Assembly (NCBI RefSeq): GCF_937952055.1
Contig: NZ_CALFYO010000019.1
Coordinates: 628,310 to 692,309 of the forward strand
DNA length: 64,000 bases
Direction: 5' to 3'
DNA from: an uncultured Piscinibacter sp.
GTDB lineage: Bacteria > Pseudomonadota > Gammaproteobacteria > Burkholderiales > Burkholderiaceae_C
Under the pieces are notes generated by a model. The model saw nothing but the letters and a program-made list of their open reading frames with translations, had not been told where the DNA came from and did not search any database. A program made the translations under genes and the position numbers. Positions 51,363 through 60,148 of this stretch are shown here, piece after piece. How positions within the stretch are numbered: position 1 is the stretch's first letter; each line of letters begins with the position of its first letter.

Positions 51363-53210
51363 ATGTCCTGGGCTGGAAAGATCCTCCGCGTCGACCTCAC
51401 CGCCGGCACCGTCAAGTCGGAACCCCTCAACATGGACTGGGCGCGCGCCTACCTCGGCTCGCGCGGCCTGGCCACCAAGTACATCGTCGAAGAGGTCGAT
51501 CCCAAGGTCGACCCGCTGTCGCCGGCGAACAAGCTGATCTGGGCCACCGGCCCGCTGACCGGCACCATGGCCTCCACCGGCGGCCGCTACACCGTGGTCA
51601 CCAAGGGCCCGCTGACCGGCGCCATCGCCTGCTCGAACTCGGGCGGCTACTGGGGCGCCGAGCTGAAGATGGCCGGCTGGGACATGGTCGTCTTCGAAGG
51701 CAAGTCCGCGAAGCCGGTATTCCTCTACGTCGAGGACGACGTGGCCGAACTGCGCGACGCCTCGCACCTGTGGGGCAAGAGCGTCTGGGAGACCGAGGAG
51801 ACGCTGAAGAAGCAGTTGCAGCAGCCGCTGGCGCGCGTCTCCAGCATCGGCCTGGCCGGCGAGAACCAGGTGCTCTACGCCGCCGTCGTCAACGACCTGC
51901 ACCGTGCCGCCGGCCGCTCGGGCGTGGGCGCGGTGATGGGCAGCAAGAACCTGAAGGCGGTCGTGGTGCGCGGCACCAAGGGCGTCGGCAACGTAGCCGA
52001 TCCCAAGGAGTTCATGAAGGTCACCTTCGAGAAGAAGAAGATCCTCGCCGACAACGCCGTCACCGGTCAGGGCCTGCCGACCTACGGCACGCAGGTGCTG
52101 ATGAACGTGATCAACGAGATCGGCGCACTGCCCACGCGCAACCACCGCGACGTGCAGTTCGAGGGCGCCAAGGACATCTCCGCCGAGGCGATGGCCACGC
52201 CGCGCAAGACCGACGGCAAGAAGCACCTGGTGACCAACCAGGCCTGCTTCGGTTGCACGATCGCTTGCGGCCGCATCAGCAAGATGGACCAGGGCCACTT
52301 TACGGTCGAGAACAAGCCGCAGTACTGGGGCGCCTCCGGCGGCCTGGAGTACGAGGCCGCGTGGGCGCTGGGCGCCGCCAACGGCGTCAACGACCTGGAG
52401 GCGCTGCAGTATGCCAACCTGCTGTGCAACGAGCAGGGCATGGACCCGATCTCCTTCGGCGCCACCATCGGCGCGGTGATGGAGCTCTACGACATGGGCG
52501 TGCTCACCAAGGAGCAGCTGGGCATCGACGCCAAGTTCGGCAGCGCGCAGGCGCTGGCCTATTTCGCCGAGATCACGGCGAAGGGCGAAGGCTTCGGCAA
52601 GGAGATCGGCCAGGGCTCCAAGCGCCTGTGTGCCAAGTACGGCCACCCGGAACTGAGCATGAGCGTGAAGGGCCAGGAGTTTCCCGCCTACGACTCGCGT
52701 GGCATCCAGGGCATGGGCCTGACCTATGCGACCAGCAACCGCGGCGCCTGCCACCTGCGCAGCTACACCGTGGCCTCGGAAGTGCTGGGCATCCCGGTGA
52801 AGACCGACCCGCTCACCGCCGAAGGCAAGCCCGAATTGGTGATCGCCTTCCAGGACGCCACCGCCGCGTTCGACTCGGCCGGGATCTGCATCTTCACCAG
52901 CTTCGCCTGGGGCCTGGCCGACGTGGCGCCGCAGGTCGCCGCAGCCTGCGGCCCGGAGTTCACGCTGGAGAACATGGCGAAGATCGGCGAGCGCATCTGG
53001 AACATGGAGCGCGACTTCAACAACCGTGCCGGCTTCACGTCGAAAGACGACAACCTGCCGCCGCGCCTGCTGAACGAGCCCGCCAAGACCGGCCCGGCCA
53101 AGGGCCTGGTCAACAAGCTGCCGGAGATGCTGCCGAAGTACTACGCCGCTCGCGGCTGGGACGCCGACGGCCAGCTCAAGCCGGAGACGCGTTCGCGCCT
53201 CGGTCTGTGA
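51363..53210 (+). CDS. aorB: Tungsten-dependent aldehyde ferredoxin oxidoreductase, catalytic subunit (AorB-like)
   Basis: 615 residues, full AOR length. N-terminal AOR domain (WAGKILRVDLTAGTVKSEPL; YLGSRGLATKYI), then the cofactor-binding helices. [4Fe-4S] ligands CFGCTIAC (Cys295, Cys298, Cys302) and Cys509 in AGICIFTS. VGAVMGSKNLKAVVVRGTKG and SNRGACHLRSYT are conserved metallopterin-contact regions. Oxidises aldehydes to acids, and can run in reverse in related enzymes. The tungsten requirement matches the tupBCA genes and shared operator. A strong terminator follows at 53233. Confidence 0.92.
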   Translation: MSWAGKILRVDLTAGTVKSEPLNMDWARAYLGSRGLATKYIVEEVDPKVDPLSPANKLIWATGPLTGTMASTGGRYTVVTKGPLTGAIACSNSGGYWGAELKMAGWDMVVFEGKSAKPVFLYVEDDVAELRDASHLWGKSVWETEETLKKQLQQPLARVSSIGLAGENQVLYAAVVNDLHRAAGRSGVGAVMGSKNLKAVVVRGTKGVGNVADPKEFMKVTFEKKKILADNAVTGQGLPTYGTQVLMNVINEIGALPTRNHRDVQFEGAKDISAEAMATPRKTDGKKHLVTNQACFGCTIACGRISKMDQGHFTVENKPQYWGASGGLEYEAAWALGAANGVNDLEALQYANLLCNEQGMDPISFGATIGAVMELYDMGVLTKEQLGIDAKFGSAQALAYFAEITAKGEGFGKEIGQGSKRLCAKYGHPELSMSVKGQEFPAYDSRGIQGMGLTYATSNRGACHLRSYTVASEVLGIPVKTDPLTAEGKPELVIAFQDATAAFDSAGICIFTSFAWGLADVAPQVAAACGPEFTLENMAKIGERIWNMERDFNNRAGFTSKDDNLPPRLLNEPAKTGPAKGLVNKLPEMLPKYYAARGWDADGQLKPETRSRLGL

Positions 53211-53232
53211 GTTCGTCCATGCGTTGAGACGG

Positions 53233-53263
53233 GAAGGCGGTTCACGGACCGCCTTCTTTCTTT
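53233..53263 (+). terminator. Rho-independent terminator/attenuator inside the aor operon
   Basis: Stem GAAGGCGGT/ACCGCCTTC (53233-53241 and 53248-53256), 6-nt loop TCACGG, then TTTCTTT. It sits between aorB and the FAD-subunit gene, so most transcripts should end after aorB and a fraction read through, giving unequal subunit amounts. Confidence 0.8.
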
Positions 53264-53278
53264 CAGGAACCCGACACC

Positions 53279-54616
53279 ATGAACCACGTGATCCTCGGCG
53301 CCGGCCCAGCCGGCGTGATCGCCGCGGAGACGATCCGCAAGCACGCTCCCCACGACCGCATCGTGCTCGTCGGCGACGAGCCCGAAGCGCCTTACTCGCG
53401 CATGGCGATTCCCTACCTCCTGATCGGCAACATTCAGGAGGAGGGCACGCACCTGCGCCACGGCGCCGGCCACTTCGAGCAGTTGCGCATCGAGATCAAG
53501 CGCGGGCGCGCCAAGGGCATCGACACCGGCCGCCACCAGGTGCATCTGGAGGACGGCAGCTCGCTGCCGTTCGACAAGCTGCTCATCGCCACCGGCTCCA
53601 GCCCGATTCGCCCGCCGATCCGCGGCATGGACCTGCCGAACGTGCACAGCTGCTGGACGCTCGCCGATGCGCGCGCCATCGCGCAGCGCGCCGGCAAGGG
53701 CGCGCGCGTGCTGCAGATGGGCGCGGGCTTCATCGGCTGCATCATCATGGAGGCGCTGGCGGCACGCGGCGTCGAGCTCACCGTCGTCGAGATGGGCGAC
53801 CGCATGGTGCCGCGCATGATGGGCCCCACCGCCGGCGGCATGATCAAGGACTGGTGCGAGAAGAAGGGCGTGCGCGTGTTCACCGGCACCAGGGTCGAGG
53901 CGATCGAGGGCGCGGGCGCCGCCGATCCGGGGTTGCTGGGCAGGATTGCGTCGGCGGTCGGGCTCGGCGGTTCCGCCGGCGGCAGCGGCGCGATGAAGGT
54001 GAAACTTTCCAACGGCCAGACGCTGGACGCGGACCTCGTCATCAGTGCCACCGGCGTGAAGCCCAACATCGGCTTCCTCGAGAACTCGCCGATCAAGTGC
54101 CTGCAGGGCGTGCTCACCGACGAGCATCTGCAGACCACGGTGCCCGGCATCTACGCCGCCGGCGACTGCGCCGAGGCCTTCGATGTCGCCAGCGGCAAGA
54201 CCATCGTCAGCGCGATCCAGCCCAACGCCGCCGACCAGGCCTACATTGCGGCGATGAACATGGTCGGCAAGGCGGCCGCGCTGAAGGGCGTCACGCAGAT
54301 CAACGTGCTCGACACGCTGGGCCTGATCTCCACCAGCTTCGGCAACTGGCAGGGCGTGGCCGGCGGCGAGCAGGTCGAGCTCACCGACCGGCCTGCGGGC
54401 AGGCACCTGAGCCTGCAGTTCAAGGATGACGTGATGGTCGGCTGCAACAGCATCGGCTGGACCGAGCATGTCGGCGTGATGCGCGGCCTGGTCGAGGGCC
54501 AGGTCAGGCTCGGCGAGTGGAAGGAGAAGCTGAAACAGGACCCGACCCTGCTGATGGAGGCCTACCTCGCCAGCGCGCAGGGCCAGAGCACGCGCGCGCT
54601 CGTTCCCCCGAAATGA
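53279..54616 (+). CDS. aorC: FAD/NAD(P)H oxidoreductase subunit of AOR (AorC-like)
   Basis: 445 residues. FAD motif HVILGAGPAGVIAAETIRKH (about 3-22) and NAD motif GARVLQMGAGFIGCIIMEAL (about 142-161), with ATGVKPNIGFLENS and GIYAAGDCAEAFDVASG, the pattern of pyridine nucleotide-disulfide oxidoreductases. In AorABC enzymes this subunit links AOR electrons to NAD+. Lies behind the internal terminator. Its stop overlaps the MoaD-like gene by 4 bp. Confidence 0.88.
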   Translation: MNHVILGAGPAGVIAAETIRKHAPHDRIVLVGDEPEAPYSRMAIPYLLIGNIQEEGTHLRHGAGHFEQLRIEIKRGRAKGIDTGRHQVHLEDGSSLPFDKLLIATGSSPIRPPIRGMDLPNVHSCWTLADARAIAQRAGKGARVLQMGAGFIGCIIMEALAARGVELTVVEMGDRMVPRMMGPTAGGMIKDWCEKKGVRVFTGTRVEAIEGAGAADPGLLGRIASAVGLGGSAGGSGAMKVKLSNGQTLDADLVISATGVKPNIGFLENSPIKCLQGVLTDEHLQTTVPGIYAAGDCAEAFDVASGKTIVSAIQPNAADQAYIAAMNMVGKAAALKGVTQINVLDTLGLISTSFGNWQGVAGGEQVELTDRPAGRHLSLQFKDDVMVGCNSIGWTEHVGVMRGLVEGQVRLGEWKEKLKQDPTLLMEAYLASAQGQSTRALVPPK

Positions 54617-54867
54617 AGATCGTCTTCAAGCTCTACGCCAGCCTGACGCAGTACCTGCCCGCCGAGAACCGCTACGACAACCGCGTGCAGCTCGAGCTGC
54701 CCGAGGGCAGCTCGGTCGCCACGGTGATCGAGCCTTTCGGGTTGCCCGAGAAGCTGGTGCACCTGGTGCTGGTCAACGGCAGCTACGTGCCGCCCGAGCA
54801 GCGGCTGTCGCGCGTGCTCCAGGAGGGCGACGTGCTGGCGATCTGGCCGCCGATCGCCGGCGGCTGA
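54613..54867 (+). CDS. MoaD/ThiS-family sulfur carrier
   Basis: 84 residues, ubiquitin-like fold ending in Gly-Gly (PPIAGG), the thiocarboxylate-forming tail. Operon-specific MoaD paralogs supply sulfur for tungstopterin. RVLQEGDVLAIWPPIAGG is the classic C-terminal stretch. Start ATG overlaps the aorC stop, 3 bp before the next gene. It could equally serve thiamine synthesis by fold, but the AOR context favours metallopterin. Confidence 0.88.
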   Translation: MKIVFKLYASLTQYLPAENRYDNRVQLELPEGSSVATVIEPFGLPEKLVHLVLVNGSYVPPEQRLSRVLQEGDVLAIWPPIAGG

Positions 54868-54870
54868 AGC

Positions 54871-55170
54871 ATGCAGGCTCATTACCCTGCGGACTTCAGG
54901 CGGGAGATGGGCTGCACCGAGGCCGAGCTGCTGAGGTGGCTGCCCGGGGCGGTGAACGGCCGCGCGCTGACCTTGATGCCTCGCTCGGCGGAGGTGGCCA
55001 TCGAAGGCGGCCGCCTCGATCTGGCCTGGCGGGAGCTGCCGCCGCGGCAGATCGCCCTGATGCGCATGCCGCGCATGGCGATCAGCTTTCACTTCGAGGG
55101 CGTGAGCGAGGCGCAGCGCCAGGCCTTCATGCGCTACTTCGACCTGTACACGCAGCGGGGCGGGGGGTGA
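54871..55170 (+). CDS. Conserved-looking small protein at the end of the aor operon
   Basis: 99 residues. Opening CTEAELLRWLPGAVNGRALT, then VAIEGGRLDLAWRELPPRQI, RMPRMAISFHFEGVSEAQRQ and FMRYFDLYTQR. The Trp-Leu-Pro-Gly and aromatic C-terminus look folded rather than random, and codon use matches the neighbours. It starts 3 bp after the MoaD-like gene, so it is in the operon. Perhaps a cofactor insertion or assembly protein; I do not recognise the family. Confidence 0.7.
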   Translation: MQAHYPADFRREMGCTEAELLRWLPGAVNGRALTLMPRSAEVAIEGGRLDLAWRELPPRQIALMRMPRMAISFHFEGVSEAQRQAFMRYFDLYTQRGGG

Positions 55171-55200
55171 ACCCGGGCGGGCGAACGCGTCGCGGCGTGC

Positions 55201-55929
55201 TCACAGGCGCGTCGTCAGCTCGTTGAGCCACGACGGCAGCAGGCGCAGCAGCCTCGCCTCGGCGAGCTTGTCCCAGCTGAGCAGGATGGCCATGCCGAGC
55301 CCCATCAGCAGGGCCCCCAGCAGGCGGCGACCGATGCGACCCGCGGCCGCGAGCGGGCGCCGCAGGCGCGCCGAGGCGTCGTGCGACAAGCGGCCGATGA
55401 GCAGCAGCGGCGTGCCGGCGCCGAGCCCGAAGACCGCCATCAGCAGCGCGACCTGCGGCAGCTGCCGACCCTGCGCGGCGAGGGTGGTGGCCGCGCCGAG
55501 GGTCGGCCCGACGCAGGGCGTCCAGACCACGCCGAGCAAGGCGCCGAGCGCGAACTGGCCGGCCCAGCCCTCGGCATGCAGCCGCGCCAGCCAGGCGTCG
55601 CCGGCGGCGCCGACACCGGCGGCGGCCCGCTCGAAGCGCGCCTGCAGCCGGCTCGAGGCGAGGACGGCGCCGAAGCCGATCAGCAGGACGGCGGCGACCT
55701 GCCGCAGCCGCTGGGCGTCGATGTCGAGCGCGAAGCCGATCGTCGCCACGAACAGTGCGACGACCGTGAACGACACGGTCAGCCCCAGGGTGAGCGCCAA
55801 CGCTCCCCAGCGATGCTGGTGCAGCGCCGCGGCGACGAGGATGGGCAGCAGGGGCAGGACGCAGGGTGACAGTGTCGACAGCAGACCGGCCGCGTAGGCC
55901 AGGGCGAAGCTGCCGGGTCCGAAGTCCAT
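55201..55929 (-). CDS. CcdA/DsbD-type thiol transfer membrane protein
   Basis: 242 residues, about six membrane segments. The paired redox cysteines are in STLSPCVLPLLPILVAAA (about residue 22) and VVWTPCVGPTLGAATTLA, the CcdA layout. It carries reducing power from cytoplasmic thioredoxin to the periplasm, needed for cytochrome c assembly. The exported thioredoxin-like gene lies 18 bp upstream. Likely serves c-type cytochromes such as PedF, by inference. Confidence 0.88.
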   Translation of the reverse strand: MDFGPGSFALAYAAGLLSTLSPCVLPLLPILVAAALHQHRWGALALTLGLTVSFTVVALFVATIGFALDIDAQRLRQVAAVLLIGFGAVLASSRLQARFERAAAGVGAAGDAWLARLHAEGWAGQFALGALLGVVWTPCVGPTLGAATTLAAQGRQLPQVALLMAVFGLGAGTPLLLIGRLSHDASARLRRPLAAAGRIGRRLLGALLMGLGMAILLSWDKLAEARLLRLLPSWLNELTTRL

Positions 55930-55947
55930 GGCCCGTTCCGGCGGCGC

Positions 55948-56346
55948 TCACAGCGCCTTGGCGAACAGCGCCGCGAGCGACTCCCTGCGCGTCTGACCGG
56001 TGGCGCGCGCCACCTCCTGGCCGCCCTTGAAGACCACCAGGGTGCTCTGCTGCACGACGCGCAGGCGCTTCTTCAGCTCCACGTCCTTGTCGAAGTCGGC
56101 GACGAACACCGTGAGGTGGCTGAACTTCGGGTCGCGCAGCAACTCGCTGACGATCGGCTCCTGCACGGTGCAGGTGGCGCACCACTCGGCCACGAAGGCG
56201 ACGATCACCGGGAGCCGCTGCGCGAGCGCGCGGTCGAACAGGCTCTTTTCGTAGGCGACCTCCCCGCCTGCGGCCGGCCACGCGCAGACGGCCCAGAACA
56301 GCAGCGCCGCGAGCCGCGGCCCCCAACGTCGTCCTGCGGAACTCAT
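55948..56346 (-). CDS. Exported thioredoxin-like protein
   Basis: 132 residues, signal peptide about 1-27 (LAALLFWAVCAWPAAG-G). Thioredoxin-like fold with active-site Cys56-Ala-Thr-Cys59 (EWCATCTV), VFVADFDKDVELKKRLRV and VVFKGGQEVARATG. Resembles the periplasmic DsbD C-terminal domain (thioredoxin_7). Forms an operon with the CcdA-like gene, so together they act like a split DsbD. Confidence 0.88.
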   Translation of the reverse strand: MSSAGRRWGPRLAALLFWAVCAWPAAGGEVAYEKSLFDRALAQRLPVIVAFVAEWCATCTVQEPIVSELLRDPKFSHLTVFVADFDKDVELKKRLRVVQQSTLVVFKGGQEVARATGQTRRESLAALFAKAL

Positions 56347-56449
56347 GGATGCAGTGTCGGACCTGCCCGGCGCAGGTCATTGCGCTCGGTCAAGGGCAGC
56401 GAGCGGGCCGGTCAGACGTTGCTGATCGCCCGCACCTCGTCGATCGTGG

Positions 56450-57178
56450 TCACGCCGGCCCGACCTTCTCGATGCCGTCCTCGCGCAGCGTGCGCATGCC
56501 CTCGCGCAGTGCCGTCTCCTGCAGCGCCTCGGCGCGCGCACCGGTCTGGATGAGGCGACGCAGTGCGCGCGTCACCGACATCGGCTCGTGCACGCCGGCG
56601 CGGCCGCGGAAGCCGGAGTGGCCGCAGTGCTCGCAACCCGGCGCGTGGTGCAGGTGCAGCCGGCCGTCGCGGCCGTGCCTGCCGATCCAGGCCTGGCGCG
56701 TGGTGTCGCGTGCCAGAGGAGAGTCGGCCTCGCCGAACGCCTGCATGTAGTCGGAGAGCAGTTCCTCGACCTCCTCGTCGCTGGCCGGCCGGCTGGTGCG
56801 GCACTCGCTGCACAGCTGCCTCACCAGCCGCTGCGCCAGCACGGCGAGCAGCGAGTCCGCCGACGGCAGGGCCTGCGGCTGCAGCGGCGCGGTGACGGTG
56901 AGCGCGCGGAACTGGTCGAAGCGCAGCGGCAGCGTGGTGCGCGCCGGCGGCAGCTGCACATGCGCCACGGCCTCCTCGGGGACGAAGAAGGTCAGGCGGC
57001 CGCTGGTCTGCTTGTCGTTCAGGCCGACGATCTCGCAGGGCAGGGGGGCGGTCTGCGGCGTCGGCGCCGGATAGCTGGCAAAGGGCGGCGTCGGCCAGCG
57101 GAATGCCTCGCGGCCGACCTTGTCGGGCTCGGCCCGCAACGCAGCGGCCGGACCCTTGCCGTCAGGCAGGTGCCCCAC
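56450..57178 (-). pseudogene. GspE/PilB-like secretion ATPase lacking its ATPase core
   Basis: 242 residues in one uninterrupted frame. The C-terminal half is the last part of GspE/PulE: LLAVLAQRLVRQLCSECR, a zinc-ribbon remnant (CEHCGHSGFRGRAGVHEPM) and ALRRLIQTGARAEALQ...ALREGMRTLREDGIEKV. The preceding ~250-residue core with Walker A, Asp box, Walker B and His box is absent. The N-terminal ~110 residues (VGLNDKQTSGRLTFFVPEEA, TTLPLRFDQFRALTVTAPL) belong to the N-domain. An in-frame internal deletion is the simplest reading. No other secretion gene is nearby. Confidence 0.7.
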
Positions 57179-57308
57179 AGGGGCGCGGACAGGTCGGTCA
57201 CAAGCGTTCCTCGGAGTCTGCGCCGCGGACGTTCGCGGACGCAGTCTCGATGGTGCGCCGGGAGCGGGCGCGGCGAAGTCCGGAAGTGGTGGGCGCGCAG
57301 CCGCCAGT

Positions 57309-58610
57309 TCAGCGCTTCATCTGCTCGGGCAGGAAGGTGACGATCTGCGGGAAGACGTAGAGCAGAACCACCGCCAGCACCATCAGCGCGAAGAAGGGCA
57401 GCGCGGCGCGCGAGATCGTGCCGACGTCCTTCTTCGTCATGCCCTGCAGCACGAACAGGTTGAAGCCCACCGGCGGCGTGACCTGCGCCATCTCGACGAC
57501 GATGACGATGAAGATGCCGAACCACAGCGGGTCGATGCCGGCCTTCTGGATGGTGGGCATGATCACCCCCATGGTCAGCACGACCATCGAAATGCCGTCG
57601 AGGAAGCATCCCAGCAGGATGAAGAACAGCGACAGCGCCACGATCAGCTGCCACTGGGACAGCCCCAGCGAGCCGATCCATTCGGCCAGATGGCGCGGCA
57701 GCCCGATGTAGCCCATCGACAGCGTGAGGAAGGCCGCGCCGGCGAGGATCAGCGCGATCATGCAGTACAGCCGCGTGCCGCCGAGCAGCGAGTCGCGGAA
57801 GGTCGCCCAGCTCAGCGAGCCCTGCGCGGCGGAGAGGATCAGCGCGCCCACCACGCCCAGCGCCGCCGCCTCGGTGGCGGTGGCGATGCCGCCGTAGATC
57901 GAGCCCAGCACCGCGGCGATGAGCAGCAGCACCGGGATCAGGTGGCGCGACTCGCGCAGCTTCTGCGCAAGGCTCAGCCTTGCATCGGCCGGCGGGATCT
58001 GGCCGGGGTGGGTGAGCGACCAGAAGGCGATCCAGGCCGAGAAGATGAATGCCAGCATCAGTCCCGGGATCACCCCGGCGATGAACAGCTGGGCAATCGA
58101 CACATCGGCACTGACGCCGTAGACGATCATGATGATCGACGGCGGGATGAGCAGGCCCAGCGTGCCGGCGCCGGCCAGCGAGCCGAGCGACATCAGCTCC
58201 GGGTAGCCGCGCCGCTGCAGTTCGGGCAGGCTCATCTTGCCGATGGTGGCGCAGGTGGCGGCGCTCGAGCCCGACACCGCGGCGAAGATCGCGCAGCCGG
58301 CCACGTTGACGTGCAGCAGCCGCCCCGGGAGCGCCTGCATCCACGGCGCGAGGCCGCGGAACATGTCCTGCGACAGCCGCGTGCGGAAGAGGATCTCGCC
58401 CATCCAGACGAACAGGGGCAGGGCGGTCAGCGTCCAGCTCGACGACGAGCCCCAGATCGTCACCGCCATCGCGTCGCCGGCCGGCCGCGAGCTGAACAGC
58501 TGCATGGCGATCCAGGCCACGCCCGACAGCGTGAGGCCGATCCACACGCCGCTGGCGAGAATGGCGAACAGCGCGCCGACGAGCAGCGCCGTGATGGCCA
58601 GGTCACTCAT
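57309..58610 (-). CDS. dctM: TRAP transporter large permease (DctM)
   Basis: 433 residues, about twelve membrane segments, DctM family: FVWMGEILFRTRLSQDMFRG, CAIFAAVSGSSAATCATIGK, GTLGLLIPPSIIMIVYGVSA and MAQVTPPVGFNLFVLQGMT. Conducts the substrate with Na+ after delivery by the binding protein. Overlaps dctQ by 8 bp. The substrate is probably a carboxylate handled by the 5-oxoprolinase-like enzyme encoded across the shared regulator. Confidence 0.92.
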   Translation of the reverse strand: MSDLAITALLVGALFAILASGVWIGLTLSGVAWIAMQLFSSRPAGDAMAVTIWGSSSSWTLTALPLFVWMGEILFRTRLSQDMFRGLAPWMQALPGRLLHVNVAGCAIFAAVSGSSAATCATIGKMSLPELQRRGYPELMSLGSLAGAGTLGLLIPPSIIMIVYGVSADVSIAQLFIAGVIPGLMLAFIFSAWIAFWSLTHPGQIPPADARLSLAQKLRESRHLIPVLLLIAAVLGSIYGGIATATEAAALGVVGALILSAAQGSLSWATFRDSLLGGTRLYCMIALILAGAAFLTLSMGYIGLPRHLAEWIGSLGLSQWQLIVALSLFFILLGCFLDGISMVVLTMGVIMPTIQKAGIDPLWFGIFIVIVVEMAQVTPPVGFNLFVLQGMTKKDVGTISRAALPFFALMVLAVVLLYVFPQIVTFLPEQMKR

Positions 58611-59112
58611 TGCGCACGGCCTCCTCCGGCAGCGGCGGCAGGCGACGGCCGCGCGCCTCGAGCACCAGCTCGTCGACGAAGGCGATCGCCAGCACCGCCG
58701 TGCCCAGCGCCATCGCCAGCTGCGGGATCCACAGCGGCGTGGCGTCGTTCGAGGTGGAGATGTCGTGGAAGCGGTACGACTGCCACGACAGCCGCGCGCT
58801 GTAGAAGGCCGACAGCAGGGCGAGCGCCGATGCCGCCGCCAGCGACCACAGCTCGAAGCCGCGCTGCCAGCGGGCGGGGAGCCGGCCGATGAGCAGCGTG
58901 ACGCGAATGTGCTCGCCACGCTTGAGCGTGTGCGCCAGCGCGAGGAAGCCGGCGCCGGCCATCAGGTAGCCGGCGTAGGCGTCGATGCCCGGGATATTGA
59001 AGTGAAGCTGCCGCCCGAGGATGGACAGCAGCACCGCGGCCAGCAGCGCGACCATGAACAGGGCCGCGAGCGCGGCGCAGCCGTCGTACAGGGCGTCGAG
59101 GGCGCGCCGCAT
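58603..59112 (-). CDS. dctQ: TRAP transporter small permease (DctQ)
   Basis: 169 residues from ATG 59112 (a GTG one codon upstream is possible), four membrane segments: FMVALLAAVLLSILGRQLHF, DAYAGYLMAGAGFLALAHTL, RGEHIRVTLLIGRLPARWQR and a final helix. This is the DctQ pattern. Between the binding-protein gene (6 bp) and dctM (8-bp overlap). Confidence 0.9.
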   Translation of the reverse strand: MRRALDALYDGCAALAALFMVALLAAVLLSILGRQLHFNIPGIDAYAGYLMAGAGFLALAHTLKRGEHIRVTLLIGRLPARWQRGFELWSLAAASALALLSAFYSARLSWQSYRFHDISTSNDATPLWIPQLAMALGTAVLAIAFVDELVLEARGRRLPPLPEEAVRNE

Positions 59113-59118
59113 CACGGC

Positions 59119-60099
59119 CTACTTGCGGAAGGCGTCGACCAGCGCCTGCCCCTCGGCGCCGGACTTGTCCAGCCACTCCTTGAGCATGGTGTCGCCGACC
59201 TTCTTCATGTCCGCCTTGAGCTGCGCCGAGGGCGGCTGGACCTGCATGCCGTTGGCCTTGAGCTTGTCCAGCGTGTCGGTGTTGACCTTGCGGCTCGCCG
59301 CCCAGCCGCGCGCCTCGGCGTCGGCACCGGCTTTCAGCACCGCGTCCTGGGTGGACTTGTCGAGCGCGTCGAAGGCGGCCTTGTTGACGATCACCGCGTT
59401 CTTCGGCAGCCAGGCCTGGGTGTCGTAGTAGTACTTCAGGTGTTCGTAGAGCTTGCTGTCCACCCCCGTGGCGCCCGAGGTCATCGTGCTCTCGACCACG
59501 CCCGTGGCCAGCGCCTGGGCGAACTCGGCCGCCTGCACGGTGACCGGCTGCGCGCCGACCAGTTCGGCGATTCGTCCGGTGGCCGGGCTGTAGGCGCGCC
59601 ACTTGATGCCCTTCAGGTCGGCGGCCGAGGCGATCGGCTTCTTCGTGTAGATGCCCTGCGGCGGCCAGGGCACCGAGTACAGCAGCGCCATGCCCTGCTC
59701 GCCGAGCTTCTTCTGCAGCAGCGGCTTCTGTGCCTGGTAGAGCTTCATCGCGCTGTCGTAGCTGTCGGCCAGGAACGGCAGGCCGTCGGCACCGAAGATG
59801 GGCCACTCGTTGGAGAAGTTGACCAGCAGGATCTCGCCGATCTGCGCCTGGCCGCCCTGCACGGCGCGCTTGATCTCCGGCGCCTTGAAGAGGGACGCGT
59901 TCGGGTGCACCGTGATCTTCAGCTTGCCGCCGCTGGCCTTGTCGACGTCGGCGGCGAACTGCGCCAGGTTCTCGCTGTGGAAGTTCGTCGCCGGATAGGC
60001 GGCGGGCAGGTCCCACTTGGCCTGCGCGAAGGCGGCAGGGGCGAGGGCCGAGAGCGCGATCAGCGCGGCGGCATTCAGGGTGCGGCGGGTCAGGGACAT
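59119..60099 (-). CDS. dctP: TRAP transporter substrate-binding protein (DctP)
   Basis: 326 residues, signal peptide about 1-25 (LIALSALAPAAFA-Q). DctP fold: KWDLPAAYPATNFHSENLAQ, LGEQGMALLYSVPWPPQGIY, GIKWRAYSPATGRIAELVGA with the carboxylate-binding Arg, and STMTSGATGVDSKLYEHLKY. First gene of the TRAP operon; its promoter (TTGACA 60173-60178, TAGACT 60149-60154, minus strand) overlaps the operator region of the divergent regulator. Confidence 0.92.
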   Translation of the reverse strand: MSLTRRTLNAAALIALSALAPAAFAQAKWDLPAAYPATNFHSENLAQFAADVDKASGGKLKITVHPNASLFKAPEIKRAVQGGQAQIGEILLVNFSNEWPIFGADGLPFLADSYDSAMKLYQAQKPLLQKKLGEQGMALLYSVPWPPQGIYTKKPIASAADLKGIKWRAYSPATGRIAELVGAQPVTVQAAEFAQALATGVVESTMTSGATGVDSKLYEHLKYYYDTQAWLPKNAVIVNKAAFDALDKSTQDAVLKAGADAEARGWAASRKVNTDTLDKLKANGMQVQPPSAQLKADMKKVGDTMLKEWLDKSGAEGQALVDAFRK

Positions 60100-60148
60100 G
60101 CGGTGCTCCCGGGTGGTGTTGGAGGAAACAAGGGTGAAAAGCGATTGC

